Shown: positions 16,907 to 25,627 of the stretch, one piece after another
Numbering within the stretch: position 1 is the first letter of the stretch
Layout of the letters: each line of letters begins with the position of its first letter
DNA from: an uncultured Eubacteriales bacterium
GTDB taxonomy: Bacteria; Bacillota; Clostridia; Christensenellales; Aristaeellaceae
Direction of reading: 5' to 3'
Length of the DNA: 64,000 nt
Assembly: GCA_900320085.1 (NCBI GenBank)
Contig: ONRC01000002.1
Span: 1 to 64,000 of the forward strand
Position numbers and translations under genes: made by a program
Notes under the pieces: model-generated
The model's database searches: none
Seen by the model: the letters and a program-made list of their open reading frames with translations, nothing else
Told to the model about the DNA's origin: nothing

Positions 16907-18355
16907 TTATTTGCCCAGGAAGGTGTTCAGCTGGGTCTGGATTTCGGCGATCACATCGCGGAGGCCGACTTCTTCCATACGGGCCAGCATCTCGGGGATG
17001 ACCACTTCGGGATCGGAGGTGCCGGTGTACAGCTCAGCGCGGTATTCCTCAATGATCTGCTTGATGGCCAGGCACTGGGTTTCCACGGGAGCCAGGTCGG
17101 GGGTGAAGCCCATGGCGGCGGACAGGGTGGCATGTTCATAGTTGGCCATGGTCTTTTCCCACTGATGGATGTCGGTGGGCACTTCCGGGAAGGGAGAGGC
17201 TTCCAGCGCGCCGACGGTGTAGTGGCCCTGGGCATAGGCCTGCACGCCCATGTTGGAGCTGCCGACTTCGGTGCGGGTCACGGTGCCGTCTTCGTTGCGG
17301 GTGTAGTGCTTGCCTTCGATGCCGTAGCGGGCGGTCTCACGATACCAGGGATCGGTGTTCATGAGCTCGATCAGCTTGAGGGCTTCCTGGGGATGCTCGG
17401 AGAAGCTGCTCACGGCGGTCATGGAGCCGCGGATGGAGGAGGTGCTCATGTAAGGGCCATCGTAACGGGAGATGTAGATGGGCTGCTTGATCACGTTGGC
17501 CCACACGGTTTCAGCGCCGAACCAGCCCTGGCCGCTCTGCACCACGCCAGCCTGGGCACGGGGCATGGAATCGGTCACGGCGGCGTCGGGATTGATGTAG
17601 CCCTTCTGATACCATTCATGGATCTTGGCAACGCGCTCTTTCCAGGCGGGGATTTCCAGCGCGGACTTGACGGTGTATTCTTCATCGGTGCCCTGAGCGT
17701 TCCAATCCAGGCCGATCAGGTAATCCATGTTGAGCCAGTCCACCAGGCAGTTCTGCCAGGAGGTGATGCCGCCCTTGCTCATCTTGAAGGGATAGTCATC
17801 GGGATGGTCGGCCTTGTAGGCTTCGAAGTAGGGCTCGATGCCCTCGAAGGAAATGTACAGATCCTTTTCAAAGCCCTTCTGATTGAGGAAGTAGTCGCTG
17901 TTGAGGATCCAGAACACTTCGTAGCCGATATCCTTCATGTGGGGGATGGCATAGATGTTGCCGTTGACCTTCACGCCTTCCCAGGCCAGGGGCACGATGG
18001 AATCGCGCAGGGCGGGAACGCTGTCCAGATCATTGGTGATGTCACGGAACATGCCGGCCGCCACGTTGGTGGCATAGTCGTTCCACCAGTCGCAGGTGAA
18101 GGCGATATCGAAGTATTCGCCGGTCTGCGTGGCCAGAGCGATCTGGGATTCGTCCATGTACTTGTACTCGCAGGTGACGCCGATCTTTTCAGCGGAATAG
18201 GCGTTGAGCACTTCTTCCACTTCGGGCCAGTCGATGGGCGCTTCACTGGCGGTGTACATGAACCACACCAGCTTCACGGGTTCTTCCGCCGCCGCGAAAG
18301 AGCACAGGCTCAGCATCATCACGGCCGCCAGAATCAGGGCAAGAACTTTCTTCAT
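16907..18355 (-). CDS. ABC-type carbohydrate-binding protein
   Basis: 482 residues with a Sec signal peptide (MKKVLALILAAVMMLSLCSFAAAEE). The residue before Cys is Leu, so it is not a clean lipobox, and cleavage after AAA is plausible. The mature part matches the large LplA/YtcQ-like family 1 solute-binding proteins that work with LplB/LplC-type permeases. Family features are an early EVLNAY, FDIAFTCDWW, YAIPHMKD and a long C-terminal helix region. The substrate is inferred from context as a peptidoglycan-derived saccharide or muropeptide. ATG 18355 is preceded by AAAGGAGGAACC. No ATPase gene is nearby, so a shared MsmX-type ATPase is likely. Confidence 0.88.
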   Translation of the reverse strand: MKKVLALILAAVMMLSLCSFAAAEEPVKLVWFMYTASEAPIDWPEVEEVLNAYSAEKIGVTCEYKYMDESQIALATQTGEYFDIAFTCDWWNDYATNVAAGMFRDITNDLDSVPALRDSIVPLAWEGVKVNGNIYAIPHMKDIGYEVFWILNSDYFLNQKGFEKDLYISFEGIEPYFEAYKADHPDDYPFKMSKGGITSWQNCLVDWLNMDYLIGLDWNAQGTDEEYTVKSALEIPAWKERVAKIHEWYQKGYINPDAAVTDSMPRAQAGVVQSGQGWFGAETVWANVIKQPIYISRYDGPYMSTSSIRGSMTAVSSFSEHPQEALKLIELMNTDPWYRETARYGIEGKHYTRNEDGTVTRTEVGSSNMGVQAYAQGHYTVGALEASPFPEVPTDIHQWEKTMANYEHATLSAAMGFTPDLAPVETQCLAIKQIIEEYRAELYTGTSDPEVVIPEMLARMEEVGLRDVIAEIQTQLNTFLGK

Positions 18356-18386
18356 GCTTGGGTTCCTCCTTTTTTATTTTATTTGA

Positions 18387-18548
18387 TGCGGCATCTGCCG
18401 CACAAATACGTATTTCAGGTAGGAGGTATGAGGTCGAAAGTAGGAGGTATATTATGATTCTCCACTTTCTGCAATACCTTCTGATGCTCAAAGCATTATA
18501 TACTTCCTACCTCCTACTTCCTACCTCCTACTTCCTACCTCCTACCTG
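18387..18548. repeat. Family E2: intercistronic hairpin built of GTAGGAG-like units
   Basis: Degenerate tandem GTAGGAGGTA/GTAGGAA-type units (18418-18452) face their complements (CTACCTCCTACTTC units, 18497-18548). A small hairpin TGCGGCA/TGCCGCA sits at 18387-18402. The structure separates the second permease gene from the binding-protein gene in one operon. Confidence 0.75.
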
Positions 18549-18551
18549 GTA

Positions 18552-19514
18552 TCAACCCTTCACCGCGCCGATGGTCAGGCCGGAGATGAAGTATTTCTGG
18601 AAGAAGGGATAGGAGAACATGATGGGCACCACGGCGATGACGACGATGGCCATGCGCATGGTCTCGCTGGGCAGCACGGTGGTGTTGGCGGACATGGCGA
18701 AGTCGTTGTTCGCCAGGTAGGAAATGTTCTTTTCAATGTTCACCAGCACGTACTGGAGGGGGAACAGGTCGTGCATCTTGCTTTCGATGTACAGGCTGGC
18801 CTGATACCAGTCGTTCCAGTAAGCGAAGGTGAGGAACAGGGCGATGGTGGCGATGGCGGGCAGGGAAATCGGCAGCACCAGCTGCACGAAAATGCGCAGC
18901 TGACTGGCCCCGTCCATCTTGCCGGACTCGATGATTTCATCGGGCACGGTGGTCTGGAAGAAGGTGCGCATGATGATCACATAGAAGCTGGAGCAGGCCA
19001 GCGGGAAGATCAGCGCCCAGTAGGTGTTTTTCATGCCCAGCAGCTGGGTATTCACCACGTAGGTGGACAAAAGGCCGCCGTTAAAGATCATGGGAATGAA
19101 GATCAGCGTGGTGTAGATGCCGCGCAGCTTGAAGCTGCGGCGGGACAGCACGTAGCCCATGGTGGAAATCAGCGTAAGCCCGATCAGCGTGCCCACCACC
19201 GTCAGCCCGATGGAGGTCAGGAAGGCCAGCACGATCGTAGGCATGCCCCGGCTGTTGCGCAGGTGCCACACGTAATCGTAAGCGTCCGTGCTCCACTCGG
19301 CGGGCACGAAGCTGTAGCCCACCTTGCCGATGGAGGCTTCGGAGGAGAAGGAAATGATGATGACGAAGATGACGGGGATCACGCACAGGATGGCCAGCAG
19401 GATGAACAGGGTGGAATAGGCCACGTTGGTGCCGGACTTGATGGCGTTAAAGCGTTCCATGCCGCTGCCCGTTTCCTGGGGGGAGGACTTTTTCCGGATT
19501 TCAGTCACAGACAT
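18552..19514 (-). CDS. ABC sugar permease, LplC/MalG-like
   Basis: 320-residue inner-membrane permease with six predicted helices. The cytoplasmic EAA loop is EIIESGKMDGASQLRIFVQLVLP, ending with the usual G followed by LP, and it contacts the ATPase. The C-terminus ...YFISGLTIGAVKG is typical of this CUT1 subfamily. ATG 19514 follows GGAGGAGAGAAGC. It is 17 bp from the preceding permease gene, so both are translated as a pair forming the channel. Confidence 0.92.
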   Translation of the reverse strand: MSVTEIRKKSSPQETGSGMERFNAIKSGTNVAYSTLFILLAILCVIPVIFVIIISFSSEASIGKVGYSFVPAEWSTDAYDYVWHLRNSRGMPTIVLAFLTSIGLTVVGTLIGLTLISTMGYVLSRRSFKLRGIYTTLIFIPMIFNGGLLSTYVVNTQLLGMKNTYWALIFPLACSSFYVIIMRTFFQTTVPDEIIESGKMDGASQLRIFVQLVLPISLPAIATIALFLTFAYWNDWYQASLYIESKMHDLFPLQYVLVNIEKNISYLANNDFAMSANTTVLPSETMRMAIVVIAVVPIMFSYPFFQKYFISGLTIGAVKG

Positions 19515-19531
19515 GCTTCTCTCCTCCTTCC

Positions 19532-20524
19532 TCAGAACAGCGCGCTTTCGTTGTCGATCCTGCGCACGATCGCATTGGCGGCGATCATCGTCAGGCACCC
19601 CAGCACGGACTGTAAGAAGCCTGCGGCGGAAATGTAGCCATACACCGGGCGGGGGTTATTGAACATGGAGTTGTACACGTACACGTCCAAGGTCAGGAAT
19701 ACGCTGGTCAAAGAACTGGAATTGCGGGTCGTGCGGTAGAACAGGCCAAAGTCCGAATTGAAGATTTTGCCCACGGCCATGATGAACATGATGATCATGA
19801 TGGTTTTGAGCATGGGCAATGTGATGTACTTGGTCTGCTGCCATTTGCTCGCGCCGTCGATCATGGCGGCTTCATAGAGCGATTCGTCGATGCCCTTGAT
19901 GGAGCTTAAGTACACCACCATGCTGTACCCGATGGTTTTCCAGACGTGCAGGAAGATCAGGAAGAAAGGCCAATAGTTGATAGCTTCCTTCTGATACCAT
20001 TTGATGCCCTGACCGCCCATACTCATGATGATGCGGTTCACCAGGCCGTTGTCCGTGCTCAGGAACGCGAACACGAAGTAGCCGACCACTACCCAGCTCA
20101 AAAAGTGGGGCAGGAACATAGCGGTCTGGGTCACCTTGGCCACCTTCTGGCTGTGCAGGTGGGAAATCATGATGGCCAGCGTTACCGGCAGCACCACGCC
20201 CAGCACGATGAACACGATGTTGTAGCCGATGGTGTTGCGGAACATGTTGAAGGTGGTTTCCTTGTTGTTGGCAAACAGGAACTGGAAGTTTTCAAAGCCG
20301 CACCAGGCGCTGTTGTTGAACAGGCTGTACAGGAACCCTTTGCCGGGGGCCACCTTGTATTTTTTGAACGCGATGATCAGCCCGAACATCGGCAGGTAGC
20401 AAAACAGGAGATACCATACCAGCGTGGGCAGCGACAGGAAGAACAGCTGCAAATCGTCCAGCGTAAACTTTGTTTTCTTTTTGATCGTTTTTCCGTCGCC
20501 CGCGATCATTTCATTTCTTTTCAA
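19532..20524 (-). CDS. ABC sugar permease, LplB-like
   Basis: About 330 residues with six membrane helices. The EAA loop is ESLYEAAMIDGASKWQQTKYITLP. The N-terminal DLQLFFLSLPTLVWYLLFCYLPMFG is characteristic of LplB-type permeases, which start with a cytoplasmic segment. I chose TTG 20524 because AAGGGGG lies 8-9 nt upstream; ATG 20509 is an alternative with a weaker site. First gene of the permease-permease-binding protein-namZ-nagZ operon. Confidence 0.9.
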   Translation of the reverse strand: MKRNEMIAGDGKTIKKKTKFTLDDLQLFFLSLPTLVWYLLFCYLPMFGLIIAFKKYKVAPGKGFLYSLFNNSAWCGFENFQFLFANNKETTFNMFRNTIGYNIVFIVLGVVLPVTLAIMISHLHSQKVAKVTQTAMFLPHFLSWVVVGYFVFAFLSTDNGLVNRIIMSMGGQGIKWYQKEAINYWPFFLIFLHVWKTIGYSMVVYLSSIKGIDESLYEAAMIDGASKWQQTKYITLPMLKTIMIIMFIMAVGKIFNSDFGLFYRTTRNSSSLTSVFLTLDVYVYNSMFNNPRPVYGYISAAGFLQSVLGCLTMIAANAIVRRIDNESALF

Positions 20525-20601
20525 ATGGGAAGCCCCCTTCCGCAAAAAGATGAAAGACAAATAAAAACATCGATTCCGAACATATCTTTTACATGTATTT
20601 T

Positions 20602-20630
20602 ATATTACACCGAACCATGAAAAATGTCAA
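20602..20630 (-). promoter_or_regulatory. Proximal promoter of the ABC importer operon
   Basis: On the minus strand: TTGACA (20625-20630), exactly 17 bp, TAATAT (20602-20607). This is a near-consensus sigma-A promoter about 80 bp before the first permease. Confidence 0.8.
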
Positions 20631-20670
20631 TATAAAATTATGAAAGAGCACCAATTTATTCATAGATTTG

Positions 20671-20699
20671 ATGATAGACCTGACAAAAAGAGTTGTCAA
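20671..20699 (-). promoter_or_regulatory. Distal promoter of the ABC importer operon
   Basis: On the minus strand: TTGACA (20694-20699), 17 bp, TATCAT (20671-20676). Its -35 box overlaps the -35 box of the divergent murQ promoter. Confidence 0.55.
20681..20698. promoter_or_regulatory. Candidate operator between murQ and the ABC operon
   Basis: TGACAA, 6 bp, TTGTCA: a perfect 6+6 inverted repeat overlapping the -35 boxes of the murQ promoter and of the distal ABC promoter. A MurR-like or other regulator could bind here, but no regulator gene is adjacent. Confidence 0.45.
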
Positions 20700-20721
20700 G
20701 CGGATGAACGGATGGTATAAT
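20693..20721 (+). promoter_or_regulatory. murQ promoter
   Basis: TTGTCA (20693-20698), 17 bp, TATAAT (20716-20721). Transcription would begin near 20728, which rules out the in-frame ATG at 20723 as the murQ start. Confidence 0.8.
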
Positions 20722-20770
20722 AATGCGGAAATCGGACATTTTGAACCTCATTCAAAGGAGGGCCTGCCCC

Positions 20771-21682
20771 ATGGCCGTTGATTTAAAAAAGCTGGACACC
20801 GAACGGCGCAATCCGCTGACCGCGAATATCGACACCCTGTCCACCCTGGAGATGGCAAAGCTGATCAATTCGGAGGATCACCACTGCGCCGAGGCGGTGG
20901 AAGCGGTACTGCCGCAGATCGCCCAGAGCATCGACATTATATATGATAAAATCCGTTCCGACGGACGGCTGTTTTACGCCGGCGCGGGCACCAGCGGACG
21001 CCTGGGCGTGCTGGACGCGGCGGAATGTCCGCCCACCTACGGGGTGGACCCCGGCCTGGTGGTGGGCCTGATCGCGGGCGGCCCGGCAGCGTTCCTGAAG
21101 GCCATCGAAGGCGCGGAGGACAGCGCCGAGCTGGGACGGCAGGATTTGATCGACCACCAATTTACGGACAGGGACGCCCTGGTGGGCATCGCCGCCAGCG
21201 GACGCACCCCCTACGTCATCGGGGCCATGGACTACGCCCGGTCGGTCGGCGCGCCGGTGATCGCCCTCGTATGCACCCACAACAGCGAAATGTCCCGTCA
21301 CGCGGACGTCACCATCGACCCCGTGCCGGGGCCGGAGGTCGTGACCGGCTCCTCCCGCATGAAGAGCGGAACCTGCCAGAAACTGGTATTAAATATGCTG
21401 TCCACCTGCGTGATGATCAAGTCCGGCAAGGTGTACGGAAACCTGATGGTGGATGTGCAGGCCACGAATCAGAAGCTGGTGCGGCGGGCCATTTCCATCG
21501 TCTGCGAGGCCACCGGCGAAACGGAGGAAAAAGCCAAGGCCGCCCTGGATCAATGCGGCTTTTCCTGCAAAACCGCCATCGTGATGCTGCTGCTGAACCT
21601 GGACGCCCCCGCCGCCAAAGCCGCTCTGGACCAGGCGGACGGACGGATCGCGCAGGCGATTCGGAATGATAAAGGAGAATAA
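20771..21682 (+). CDS. murQ: N-acetylmuramic acid 6-phosphate etherase
   Basis: 303-residue SIS-domain lyase that removes D-lactate from MurNAc-6-phosphate to give GlcNAc-6-phosphate. The family blocks are RLFYAGAGTSGRLGVLDAAECPPT (sugar-phosphate site, with the catalytic Glu in DAAECPPT at 82-89), AIEGAEDSA (second Glu), VGIAASGRTPYVIGA and SSRMKSGTCQKLVLNM. ATG 20771 has AAAGGAGG upstream and lies downstream of the strong promoter. It ends 3 bp before murK, forming an operon murQ-murK-GNAT. Confidence 0.97.
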   Translation: MAVDLKKLDTERRNPLTANIDTLSTLEMAKLINSEDHHCAEAVEAVLPQIAQSIDIIYDKIRSDGRLFYAGAGTSGRLGVLDAAECPPTYGVDPGLVVGLIAGGPAAFLKAIEGAEDSAELGRQDLIDHQFTDRDALVGIAASGRTPYVIGAMDYARSVGAPVIALVCTHNSEMSRHADVTIDPVPGPEVVTGSSRMKSGTCQKLVLNMLSTCVMIKSGKVYGNLMVDVQATNQKLVRRAISIVCEATGETEEKAKAALDQCGFSCKTAIVMLLLNLDAPAAKAALDQADGRIAQAIRNDKGE

Positions 21683-21685
21683 TCC

Positions 21686-22597
21686 ATGTACTTTTGCGGA
21701 TGGGACGGCGGCGGCAGCACCACCAAGGCGCTGGCCTTGGACGCTCAGGGAAGCGCCATTGCCGAGGCGGTGTTCGGCCCGCTGAACCCCAACGGTGCGA
21801 GCCTGGATACCGTGAAAAAGACCATCACCGACGCCGTGCGGTGGATGGTATCTTTGCCCGGCGGACTTTCCGGCTGCCGGGGATTGGTGGCGGGCATGGC
21901 GGGGGTCAGCAACCGTCAGGCCGCGCAGACCGTGGAGGACGCTGTGCGGGCCAGCGGTTACGCCGGTTCCTTCCGCCTCCTGGGCGACCACGAAATCGCC
22001 CTGGCTGGGGCCATTCAGGGCCACGGCGCGATCCTGATTGCCGGGACGGGCGCGGTCTGCTTCGGTCGGGACATGGCGGGGAACCCCTTCCGCACGGGCG
22101 GCTATGGCTACCTGATCGACGACGGCGGCAGCGGCTACGCTTTGGGACGGGATATTTTAGCCGCCGTGGTGCGGGCGTTCGACGGACGGGGGCCCGCCAC
22201 CTGCCTGACCGGTTTGGTGTACCGGCAGCTTCATATCCAGGATATTTCCCAGCTCATCACCTGGCTGTATGCCCCCGAAACGGGCAAAAAGGAAATCGGC
22301 AGTCTGGCCCCGCTGCTGCTCAAAGCTCTGGCGCAGAACGACGCGGCGGCACAGGCCATCGCCCACAAAGCCGTGGACGACCTGGCCGAGCTGGTCATCG
22401 CCTCCTGGCACAAGACCGGCATGACCGACGGCGAACTGGCCTTCTTCGGCAGCATTTTCCAATATTATGCTTGCGTCCGGGAGGGCCTGACGAAGCGGCT
22501 GGAAGAAGCGCTGCCCGGCGTGAACATCATCGAAGCCCATCATCCCGCCGCCCACGGCGCGGCAACGCTGGCAAAGCAGTTATTTGGAGGAGCCTGA
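21686..22597 (+). CDS. murK: MurNAc/GlcNAc kinase of the BadF/BadG family
   Basis: 303-residue ASKHA-fold sugar kinase. The phosphate-1 loop is GWDGGGSTTKA (about 5-15), the phosphate-2 region ILIAGTGAVCFG, and the glycine-rich YLIDDGGSGYALG motif is diagnostic of the BadF/BadG/BcrA/BcrD group that includes NagK and MurK. Directly behind murQ, MurNAc kinase activity is the best reading: imported MurNAc would be phosphorylated here and cleaved by MurQ. GlcNAc may be a second substrate, as known for the Clostridium MurK. ATG 21686 has AAAGGAGAAT upstream. Confidence 0.9.
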   Translation: MYFCGWDGGGSTTKALALDAQGSAIAEAVFGPLNPNGASLDTVKKTITDAVRWMVSLPGGLSGCRGLVAGMAGVSNRQAAQTVEDAVRASGYAGSFRLLGDHEIALAGAIQGHGAILIAGTGAVCFGRDMAGNPFRTGGYGYLIDDGGSGYALGRDILAAVVRAFDGRGPATCLTGLVYRQLHIQDISQLITWLYAPETGKKEIGSLAPLLLKALAQNDAAAQAIAHKAVDDLAELVIASWHKTGMTDGELAFFGSIFQYYACVREGLTKRLEEALPGVNIIEAHHPAAHGAATLAKQLFGGA

Positions 22598-22598
22598 C

Positions 22599-23126
22599 AT
22601 GCCCGGCCTGATTCTGGTTTCACCCACGGTGGACAACGCGCAGAAAATTGAGGAATACCGGACGGAGTTTTCTTCCGGCTGGACGCGGGTAACCGCTGAT
22701 CCCGACCGCATTCCGGGCCTGGACGGGCTGGAAAGCCATGAAAGCGTCGCGGACTGGCTGCGTTCTTGCGATGCCATGCGGGGCAAAATCAGCTGGTTCA
22801 TGACCGTCCGGAAACGCGACGGCAGGATCGTGGGCTTCCTCTGCCTGCGGCACAAGTTAGCATACGATGACGACGACCCGGACTTCCGCTCCCACATTGG
22901 CTACTCCATCCGTCCCAGCGAACGCGGGAAAGGATACGCCAAGGAGCAGCTCCGTCTGGGGCTGGAAAAGGCAAAGGCAATCGGCCTGAAAAAAGTCCGC
23001 CTCATCTGCCTGGACACCAACACGGGCAGCCAAAAAACGATCCTCGCCAACGGCGGTATCTATCTGGACACCCTCCATGGCGAGGAATCGGGGCTGAACG
23101 TCAACCGGTACGATATATTGTTATAG
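22599..23126 (+). CDS. GNAT-family acetyltransferase
   Basis: 175 residues with a GNAT fold. The acetyl-CoA loop is RPSERGKGYAKEQL. A preceding beta strand is HIGYSI, and the conserved later helix region is RLICLDTNTGSQKTILANGG. It resembles the YjdJ/predicted acetyltransferase COG3981 group. The substrate is unknown; its place behind murK (1 bp gap) suggests an amino sugar or muropeptide amine, but this is inference. ATG 22599 has TTGGAGGAGCC upstream. Its 3' end overlaps the converging hydrolase gene by 6 bp. Confidence 0.85.
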   Translation: MPGLILVSPTVDNAQKIEEYRTEFSSGWTRVTADPDRIPGLDGLESHESVADWLRSCDAMRGKISWFMTVRKRDGRIVGFLCLRHKLAYDDDDPDFRSHIGYSIRPSERGKGYAKEQLRLGLEKAKAIGLKKVRLICLDTNTGSQKTILANGGIYLDTLHGEESGLNVNRYDILL

Positions 23127-24221
23127 TCCTTCGTAAAGCAAATCCCGGATGGCGGGGTGGAATTCGTAATACGCCCGGTTCATGTTCAGCACGTGCTGGA
23201 CGTAGAACGCGGCCAGGCGGTTGTCCGGGTCCATCATGGCCCAGGCCCCGGCGGCCCCGTCCCAGCCGAATTCCCCGTAGGGGCTGCGGGAGGTGGCCGT
23301 GTCCATCAGCGTACGCACCCCCAGGCCGTAGCCGTAGCCCCGCTTGTGCTTCACCTTCATCCAATCCGTCCAGGCGGGGCCGGTCTGACGGTTGCGGCGC
23401 ATCTCGTCAATGGAGGCCTGGGTCAGGATGCGCGCGCCGTTTTTCCCCACGCCGCCGTTGGCCAAGGCGTCGGCCAGCAGGATATAGCTGTCCGCGTCGC
23501 CCATCAGCCCGCCGCCGCCGCTGTCGTAATGGGGCATGGAGGCCAGGGAGTCCCGGCGGTTGGGAACGGGAACGGTTTTCCCGCTTTCGTCCACGGTGTA
23601 CTGCGGGGCCAGGCGGGCCAGCTGCGCTTCGTCCGGGTGGAAGGAAAGGTCTTTGATCCCCAGCGGCTCCAGCACGTTTTCCCGCGCCAAAGCGCTCAGG
23701 GGCTTTCCGGTCACGACCTCCAGGATGGCCCCCACCACGTCGTGGCACAGGCTGTAGCGGAAGCCCTGGCCGGGATCAAAATGCAGGGGCTTTTCCGCAA
23801 AGCAGCTCACCGTTTCCACGGTACCCGCATCTCCCCCTCGCTCCCGGATTTTGCGCTGAATGGCGGGGGCAGTGATGTCGTAATCCAGGCCGCCCTGCAT
23901 GGCCATCAGGTGCTCCAGGGTCAGAACCGTTTTCGCGGGCCGCACCGTGTCCCCGTCTTGCACGGTCAGGTGGGCATAGGCGGGCAGGTAGTCCGCCACC
24001 GGATCGGACAGGCGCAGCTTTCCCTGCTCGATCAGCTGCATGGTCACGGTCATGGTGAGCACCTTGGTGGCGGAATAGAGCCAGTAGGTTTCCCTGCCCT
24101 TCGCCTCGCCCGCGGTGTGGCGGTAAATTTCCCGATGGTCTTTCCAGACGATCATCTCCAGCCCCGGCACGCCCTCTTGGAGAAGGTGGTTCAGGTAATC
24201 CGTTAATTTGCTGAAATCCAT
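23121..24221 (-). CDS. Serine hydrolase of the class C beta-lactamase fold (AmiE/EstB-like)
   Basis: 366 residues. The catalytic SxxK is SATK at 50-53. The YSL motif with conserved Tyr is at 156 in RYSLCHDVVG, the form seen in EstB-type esterases, and a GWDGAAG block near the end replaces KTG. No signal peptide is seen. B. subtilis AmiE, an intracellular MurNAc-L-Ala amidase encoded with NamZ and NagZ, belongs to this fold, so a muropeptide amidase or peptidase role is plausible here. Esterase activity cannot be excluded. ATG 24221 is preceded by GAAGG. Confidence 0.85.
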   Translation of the reverse strand: MDFSKLTDYLNHLLQEGVPGLEMIVWKDHREIYRHTAGEAKGRETYWLYSATKVLTMTVTMQLIEQGKLRLSDPVADYLPAYAHLTVQDGDTVRPAKTVLTLEHLMAMQGGLDYDITAPAIQRKIRERGGDAGTVETVSCFAEKPLHFDPGQGFRYSLCHDVVGAILEVVTGKPLSALARENVLEPLGIKDLSFHPDEAQLARLAPQYTVDESGKTVPVPNRRDSLASMPHYDSGGGGLMGDADSYILLADALANGGVGKNGARILTQASIDEMRRNRQTGPAWTDWMKVKHKRGYGYGLGVRTLMDTATSRSPYGEFGWDGAAGAWAMMDPDNRLAAFYVQHVLNMNRAYYEFHPAIRDLLYEGL

Positions 24222-24284
24222 TGTAACGCCTTCTTTCTTTCTCAGTATATCATGAAACACGCTTGAATTCTATCCCCCTTATCG

Positions 24285-24460
24285 CCTTTCTTGGAAAGGG
24301 GTCTGGGGGAAACCATTCTTAGCCTTCCCCTCTCAGGGGGGGGCGCAGCGCCCGGAAAATGATCCAGTGGATCATTTTCAGCGTAGACCGGGCGACAGCC
24401 CCGGATGGTGGCCCGTAGGGCCGGATGAGGTTTTCCAAAGAATGGTTTTCCCCAGAAAAA
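24285..24460. repeat. Family D repeat, copy 2
   Basis: TCTGGGGGAAACCATTCTT (24302-24320) pairs with AAGAATGGTTTTCCCCAGA (24438-24456). Inner hairpins include GGGCGC/GCGCCC, AAAATGATCC/GGATCATTTT and GGCCCGTAGGGCC. Compared with copy 1, the outer arms have changed from ACCGCT/AGCGGT to ACCATTCTT/AAGAATGGT while remaining complementary. It fills the space between the divergent hydrolase and epimerase genes. Confidence 0.78.
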
Positions 24461-24499
24461 AGAATCAATCCCGATCATTCCGGACAAGGAGGAAACCGT

Positions 24500-25597
24500 A
24501 TGAAAATCGTATCCGTGGAATGGGGACGGGTATCCATCCCCCTGAGAACCCCCTTCAAAACCGCGCTGCGCACGGTCGCCAGCGTGGAGGACATCATCGT
24601 GAAGCTTACCGCCGACACGGGCGACGTGGGCTTTGGCGAAGCGCCGCCCACCGGCGTGATCACCGGCGATACGGCGGAAGCCATCTGTGGCGCCATCGAG
24701 CACCACATCGCCCCCGCTGTGCTGGGCCAGGAAATCGACGACTTTGATGGTATCACCCGCAAAGTACAGACGGCGCTTATTCATAACACCAGCGCCAAGG
24801 CCGCCGTGGACATGGCGCTGTGGGACCTGTACGGCAAAAAGCTGCGCGCGCCAGTGTTCCGCCTGCTGGGCGGCGGGAAAACCCACATCGTCACCGACAT
24901 CACCGTCAGCGTGAACCCGCCTGAGGTCATGGCCCGGGACGCGGAAATCGCCATTCAGCGCGGCTTTGACTGCATCAAGGTGAAGGTGGGCGTGAATCCG
25001 GCGCTGGACGTGGAGCGCCTGGCTGCCATCCGCGCCGCCGTGCCGAAGGAAACCGTCCTGCGCATTGACGCCAACCAGGCCTGGACGCCCAAGGAGGCCG
25101 TGCGCATCCTGAACGGGATGCAGGACAAGGGCCTGGACATCGAGCTGGTGGAGCAGCCCGTGAAGGCCCGCGACCTGGAAGGGTTAAAGTATGTCACCGA
25201 ACGCAGCTATGTGCCCGTGCTGGCCGACGAATCCGTGTTCAGTCCCCTGGATGCGATGAAGATCCTGCAAATGGGCGCGGCGGATCTGGTGAACATCAAG
25301 CTGATGAAGTGCGGCGGCATCACCGAGGCGCTCAAAATCGCCACCATGGCGGAGCTGTACGGGGTGGAGTGCATGATCGGCTGCATGCTGGAAGGCCCCG
25401 TGGCCGTCAACGCCGCTTCCCACCTGGCCTGCGCCAAGGGCGTCATCACCAAGTTCGACCTGGACGGGCCCATGCTCTGCGCCTCCAACCCCGTCCACGG
25501 CGGCAGCCGGTTCGAGGGCAAGGACATTTACATGAGCGAGGAGCCGGGCCTGGGCGTCAGCAGGGTGGACGGCTTTGTGCCGCTGGGAAAGCTCTGA
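24500..25597 (+). CDS. L-Ala-D/L-Glu epimerase (enolase superfamily)
   Basis: 365-residue muconate-lactonizing-type enolase superfamily enzyme. The catalytic lysines are K160 and K162 in IKVKVG; metal ligands are D190, E218 and D243; the second base is K267. A D-x-D pair (D320, D322 in KFDLDG) matches the substrate-binding motif of characterised L-Ala-D/L-Glu epimerases such as YkfB. It converts L-Ala-D-Glu from murein peptides into L-Ala-L-Glu for catabolism. ATG 24500 follows AAGGAGGAAACC. It completes the peptide side of the salvage region. Confidence 0.93.
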   Translation: MKIVSVEWGRVSIPLRTPFKTALRTVASVEDIIVKLTADTGDVGFGEAPPTGVITGDTAEAICGAIEHHIAPAVLGQEIDDFDGITRKVQTALIHNTSAKAAVDMALWDLYGKKLRAPVFRLLGGGKTHIVTDITVSVNPPEVMARDAEIAIQRGFDCIKVKVGVNPALDVERLAAIRAAVPKETVLRIDANQAWTPKEAVRILNGMQDKGLDIELVEQPVKARDLEGLKYVTERSYVPVLADESVFSPLDAMKILQMGAADLVNIKLMKCGGITEALKIATMAELYGVECMIGCMLEGPVAVNAASHLACAKGVITKFDLDGPMLCASNPVHGGSRFEGKDIYMSEEPGLGVSRVDGFVPLGKL

Positions 25598-25627
25598 CTT
25601 TTTCCCATCAGCTTATATAATCTTTCT

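Noticed and set aside
20723-20770. Upstream ATG of murQ at 20723
   Set aside because: It lies about 2 bp after the -10 box, before the expected transcription start. ATG 20771 has a strong ribosome binding site.
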